From GCA-002722245 sp964230605 (GTDB taxonomy: Bacteria; Bacteroidota; Bacteroidia; Flavobacteriales_C; GCA-002722245), in NCBI GenBank assembly GCA_964230605.1, contig CAXRIN010000029.1:1-27283 (forward strand): DNA of 27,283 nt. The letters run 5' to 3'. The first letter of the stretch is position 1, and each line of letters starts with the position of its first letter. The translations under genes and the position numbers were made by a program. Below, piece by piece: positions 24,692 to 27,283 of the stretch. The notes below the pieces were generated by a model that was not told where the DNA came from, searched no databases, and worked only from the letters and a program-made list of their open reading frames with translations.

Positions 24692-24699
24692 TACTTTTG
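24692..24699 (+). promoter_or_regulatory. TAnnTTTG box of pheT
   Basis: TACTTTTG at 24692-24699 is a full match to the -7 consensus and predicts a leader of about 10 nt before the ATG at 24716. Confidence 0.5.
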
Positions 24700-24715
24700 C
24701 ACAAAATATTTCGGT

Positions 24716-27136
24716 ATGAACATCTCTTATAATTGGCTTAAAGAATATATACAAATCGACGAATCTCCAGAAGAGTTATCTAAAATCTTAACAGATTTAG
24801 GATTGGAGATTGGTGGAATTGAAAAAAGAGAATCCATCAAAGGTGGTTTAGCAGGTTTAGTTGTAGGAGAAGTTAAAGAGAGATGGCAACATCCAAATGC
24901 TGATAAATTAAGTTGTACAAAAGTTGATGTAGGAGGGGAGGAGCTTTTATGTATTGTTTGTGGAGCGCCAAATGTGGCAGCAGGGCAAAAAGTTGTTGTG
25001 GCTACTATTGGAACAACACTACACAGTGGAGATGATAGCTTCGTAATTAAAAAATCCAAGCTAAGAGGGGAATTGTCTGAAGGAATGATTTGTGCTGAAG
25101 ACGAAATTGGACTTGGAAAAAGCCATGATGGAATTATGGTTTTACCCGAGGAAGTTCCTGTTGGAACTTTGGCGAAAGATTATTTTGAAGTTGAAGAGGA
25201 TTACATTCTTGAAGTTGATATTACACCAAACCGTGCAGATGCACTTTCACATTTTGGAGTAGCTCGTGATTTAGCAGCATATTACCAATATAATGGAAGA
25301 GCTATAAATGCTAAATTTCCTGAATTAAAAGCTTTAGAAAAAAAGGCAGATTTACCTTTTGAAATAAATATTCAAGATAAACTAGCTTGTACACGTTATT
25401 CAGGTGTTTCAATTGCAGGTGTTAAAGTTCAAGATAGTCCAGACTGGTTGAAGAAGAAATTAAATTCAATCGGTTTGACTCCGGTGAACAATGTAGTTGA
25501 TGTAACCAATTTTGTTTTACATGAGCTTGGTCAGCCATTGCATGCGTTTGATTATGCTGTTGCAGGGAAAGAAATCAACGTTAAAAGTGATTTAGAGGGA
25601 CAAAAGTTTGTGACTTTAGATGGAGTTGAAAGAGAGTTGAAGAGTGGTCATTTAATGATTTGCAATGCTTCGGAAGCTATGTGTATAGCAGGTGTTTTTG
25701 GAGGTGAGAAATCAGGAGTGTCTGCATCAACTACAGATGTGTTTTTAGAAAGCGCTTACTTTAATCCTGTATCAGTTAGAACAACAAGTAAAGATCACGG
25801 ATTAAAAACGGATGCGTCATATAGATTTGAAAGAGGTGTAGATCCTTTGCTTACAGTTAAAGCATTGACAAGAGCAGCGAATTTAATTGTTGAAGTGGCA
25901 GGTGGAGAAATAGCATCAGAGGTTAAAGATGTTGTTGTTGAAGAAGCTAAGCCGTTTGCTGTTGAATTTAGTTATACACGTTGTAATAACTTACTTGGTG
26001 ATGTTTTGCCAAAAGACAAAATCAAACAAATTTTAAAAAGTTTAGAAATTGAAATTGTAGCTGAATCTGATGATAAATTAGATCTTTTAGTACCTCCTTA
26101 TCGTGTTGATGTTCAGCGTGAGTGTGATGTAATTGAGGATATATTAAGAGTTTATGGATTTAACTCTGTTTCAATTCCAACTTCGTTAAAATCTTCAATT
26201 ATTATTGCTGACGGTATTCCTCAGCAAAAAGTAGTGAAGGAAGTTTCCAATCTTTTAGCTTCAAATGGGTTTAATGAAATTTTAAATAATTCATTAACTA
26301 AAAAAGGATATTACGAAGGTGTTGAATCAGCATCGGAAGAGTCACATATTGAATTACTAAATCCTTTAAGTCAAGACTTAAACATCTTAAGAAGAAGTTT
26401 GTTGTTTGGAGGATTAGAGAGTATTACTCGAAACCAAAACATGAAGAATCCAAACTTGAAATTCTTCGAGTTTGGTAAAACTTATTGGAAAAACGAGGAA
26501 GGAAAATATGATGAAAAGAAACATCTTGCTTTGTTTTTAACAGGTTTAAAGAGTGAGGAATCTTGGAATGCTTCTTCGGATAAAGTTTCATACTATACAA
26601 TTAAAGGATATATTACTTTATTACTAGATAGATTGGGTATTCAGAAATTAAAAACCAAAGCACTCCAAAGTGATTATTTAGTTGAAGGTGTTGGTTTATA
26701 TTTTAAGAAAATATTGATTGCAGAGTACGGAAAGGTGAAAAAGTCCTTCTTAAAATCTGCAGGGGTAAAACAAGATGTTTATTTCGCCGACATACAATGG
26801 GATGAAATTTTAAAGTTGGTGCAGTTTGTAAAAACAAAGTTCCAGCCTTTAGCTAAATTCCACCCTGTAAAAAGAGATTTATCGCTTTTATTGGATGAGG
26901 CAATTAAGTATGCCGATTTAGAAAGAATAGCTTTTGAAAGCGAGCGTAATTTATTAAAAGAGGTTGAGTTGTTTGATATATATCAAGGTGATAAATTACC
27001 AGCTGGAAAGAAATCATACGCTTTAAGTTTCATTTTACAATCTGATGAGTCTACATTAAAAGACAAGCAGATTGAAAAAACAATGGAGAAACTTCAAAAG
27101 GCTTTTGAAGATAAATTAAAAGCAGAATTGAGATAA
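24716..27136 (+). CDS. pheT: phenylalanine--tRNA ligase beta subunit
   Basis: An 806-residue protein with the complete PheT order: an N-terminal strand module (MNISYNWLKEYI), an OB-fold tRNA-binding (EMAP-like) domain (about 40-150; HPNADKLSCTKVDVG, CGAPNV, SKLRGELSEGMICAEDEIGL), B3/4 editing domain (about 210-370), B5 domain (about 400-470), a catalytic-like core (about 480-690) and the C-terminal anticodon-binding FDX-ACB domain (about 712-806; FHPVKRDLSLLLDE). PheS is not encoded next to it here, as is usual in Bacteroidetes. The coding sequence is intact, but an IS66-type element begins 8 bp behind its stop, so the native 3' end of the mRNA is lost. Confidence 0.97.
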   Translation: MNISYNWLKEYIQIDESPEELSKILTDLGLEIGGIEKRESIKGGLAGLVVGEVKERWQHPNADKLSCTKVDVGGEELLCIVCGAPNVAAGQKVVVATIGTTLHSGDDSFVIKKSKLRGELSEGMICAEDEIGLGKSHDGIMVLPEEVPVGTLAKDYFEVEEDYILEVDITPNRADALSHFGVARDLAAYYQYNGRAINAKFPELKALEKKADLPFEINIQDKLACTRYSGVSIAGVKVQDSPDWLKKKLNSIGLTPVNNVVDVTNFVLHELGQPLHAFDYAVAGKEINVKSDLEGQKFVTLDGVERELKSGHLMICNASEAMCIAGVFGGEKSGVSASTTDVFLESAYFNPVSVRTTSKDHGLKTDASYRFERGVDPLLTVKALTRAANLIVEVAGGEIASEVKDVVVEEAKPFAVEFSYTRCNNLLGDVLPKDKIKQILKSLEIEIVAESDDKLDLLVPPYRVDVQRECDVIEDILRVYGFNSVSIPTSLKSSIIIADGIPQQKVVKEVSNLLASNGFNEILNNSLTKKGYYEGVESASEESHIELLNPLSQDLNILRRSLLFGGLESITRNQNMKNPNLKFFEFGKTYWKNEEGKYDEKKHLALFLTGLKSEESWNASSDKVSYYTIKGYITLLLDRLGIQKLKTKALQSDYLVEGVGLYFKKILIAEYGKVKKSFLKSAGVKQDVYFADIQWDEILKLVQFVKTKFQPLAKFHPVKRDLSLLLDEAIKYADLERIAFESERNLLKEVELFDIYQGDKLPAGKKSYALSFILQSDESTLKDKQIEKTMEKLQKAFEDKLKAELR

Positions 27137-27144
27137 GATGTGCT
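27137..27144. repeat. candidate 8-bp target-site duplication of the IS66 insertion
   Basis: GATGTGCT lies between the pheT stop and the first base of the GTAAGC inverted repeat. IS66 elements duplicate 8 bp of target. The second copy would be beyond the window, so the call is an expectation, not an observation of both copies. Confidence 0.4.
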
Positions 27145-27283
27145 GTAAGCATCCCACCAATTACATATTGTCTATCCCGATAGGGTATCTTAAAAGCTAG
27201 TCTAGTTTGATATTCTGAGGTAGTAATTCCTCTAGTCGATTAACCTTATAATCAGGAATAACGTCCAGTACTTTTTTGAGCCA
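27145..27283 (-). mobile_element. right-hand part of an IS66-family insertion sequence, truncated by the window edge
   Basis: The element edge is read as GTAAGCATCCCACC at 27145, which has the GTAA terminus characteristic of IS66 inverted repeats. The transposase C-terminus encoded inside it, on the minus strand, supports the family call. The remainder, including the accessory genes, lies outside the window. Confidence 0.75.
27197..27283 (-). CDS. IS66 transposase (TnpC), C-terminal 28 residues only
   Basis: The minus strand is open from the window edge to a TAG at 27199-27197 and encodes WLKKVLDVIPDYKVNRLEEL and then LPQNIKLD. The pattern WLxxVL..I.D..VNRLEELLPQN is, from memory, the conserved end of IS66 TnpC transposases (the IS66_C segment). 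The gene is cut by the window edge, not by a mutation that can be seen. It points towards pheT. Confidence 0.8.
   Translation of the reverse strand, partial: WLKKVLDVIPDYKVNRLEELLPQNIKLD

Overview
The window looks like chromosomal DNA of an AT-rich Bacteroidetes bacterium, most likely Flavobacteriales. Four observations support this: TAnnTTTG promoter boxes (with or without an upstream TTTG/TTG element) in place of the TTGACA/TATAAT type; few Shine-Dalgarno sequences; a PorV-like outer-membrane protein beside a protein with a type IX secretion (T9SS)-like C-terminal domain; and the sets of core proteins, all of flavobacterial type. Genus and species cannot be read from the sequence.

Layout, left to right. 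(1) 1-114 is the 3' end of an ISL3-type transposase, followed by a gene-free stretch with fragments resembling a tRNA T-arm. (2) An initiator tRNA(fMet) on the minus strand diverges from era and der, two ribosome-assembly GTPases. (3) A compact minus-strand operon encodes a bacterial geranylgeranylglyceryl-phosphate synthase, a divergent ThiE/TenI-like protein and a Crp/Fnr regulator. Directly behind the regulator gene lie a CRP-like palindrome, a TAnnTTTG box and a strong hairpin, spaced as expected for an activated small RNA of about 85 nt. (4) ahcY (adenosylhomocysteinase), a Rieske-fold-like lipoprotein without the usual histidine ligands, and a small exported basic protein follow. (5) A tightly coupled three-gene operon of about 8.4 kb encodes a TonB-dependent receptor, a 1254-residue secreted protein with a T9SS-like C-terminal domain, and a PorV/PorQ-family outer-membrane protein. 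(6) A chain of greA, a HIT protein, ilvA, an acyl-CoA thioesterase and a GT39-like membrane glycosyltransferase runs into a convergent Lrp/AsnC regulator. (7) gyrB, an orphan LytTR response regulator, yaaA and pheT follow. (8) An IS66-type element begins 8 bp after the pheT stop and runs out of the window.

Most genes are housekeeping. The parts that could hold new biology are the receptor / secreted protein / PorV-like operon (7419-15849), which may be a dedicated surface export and uptake module, and the Crp/Fnr locus with its candidate self-linked small RNA (2863-2996). Several promoter boxes lie only 5-10 nt before the start codon, which suggests leaderless or nearly leaderless mRNAs.

Both window ends fall inside insertion sequences. 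This is what an assembly contig broken at multicopy repeats would look like.
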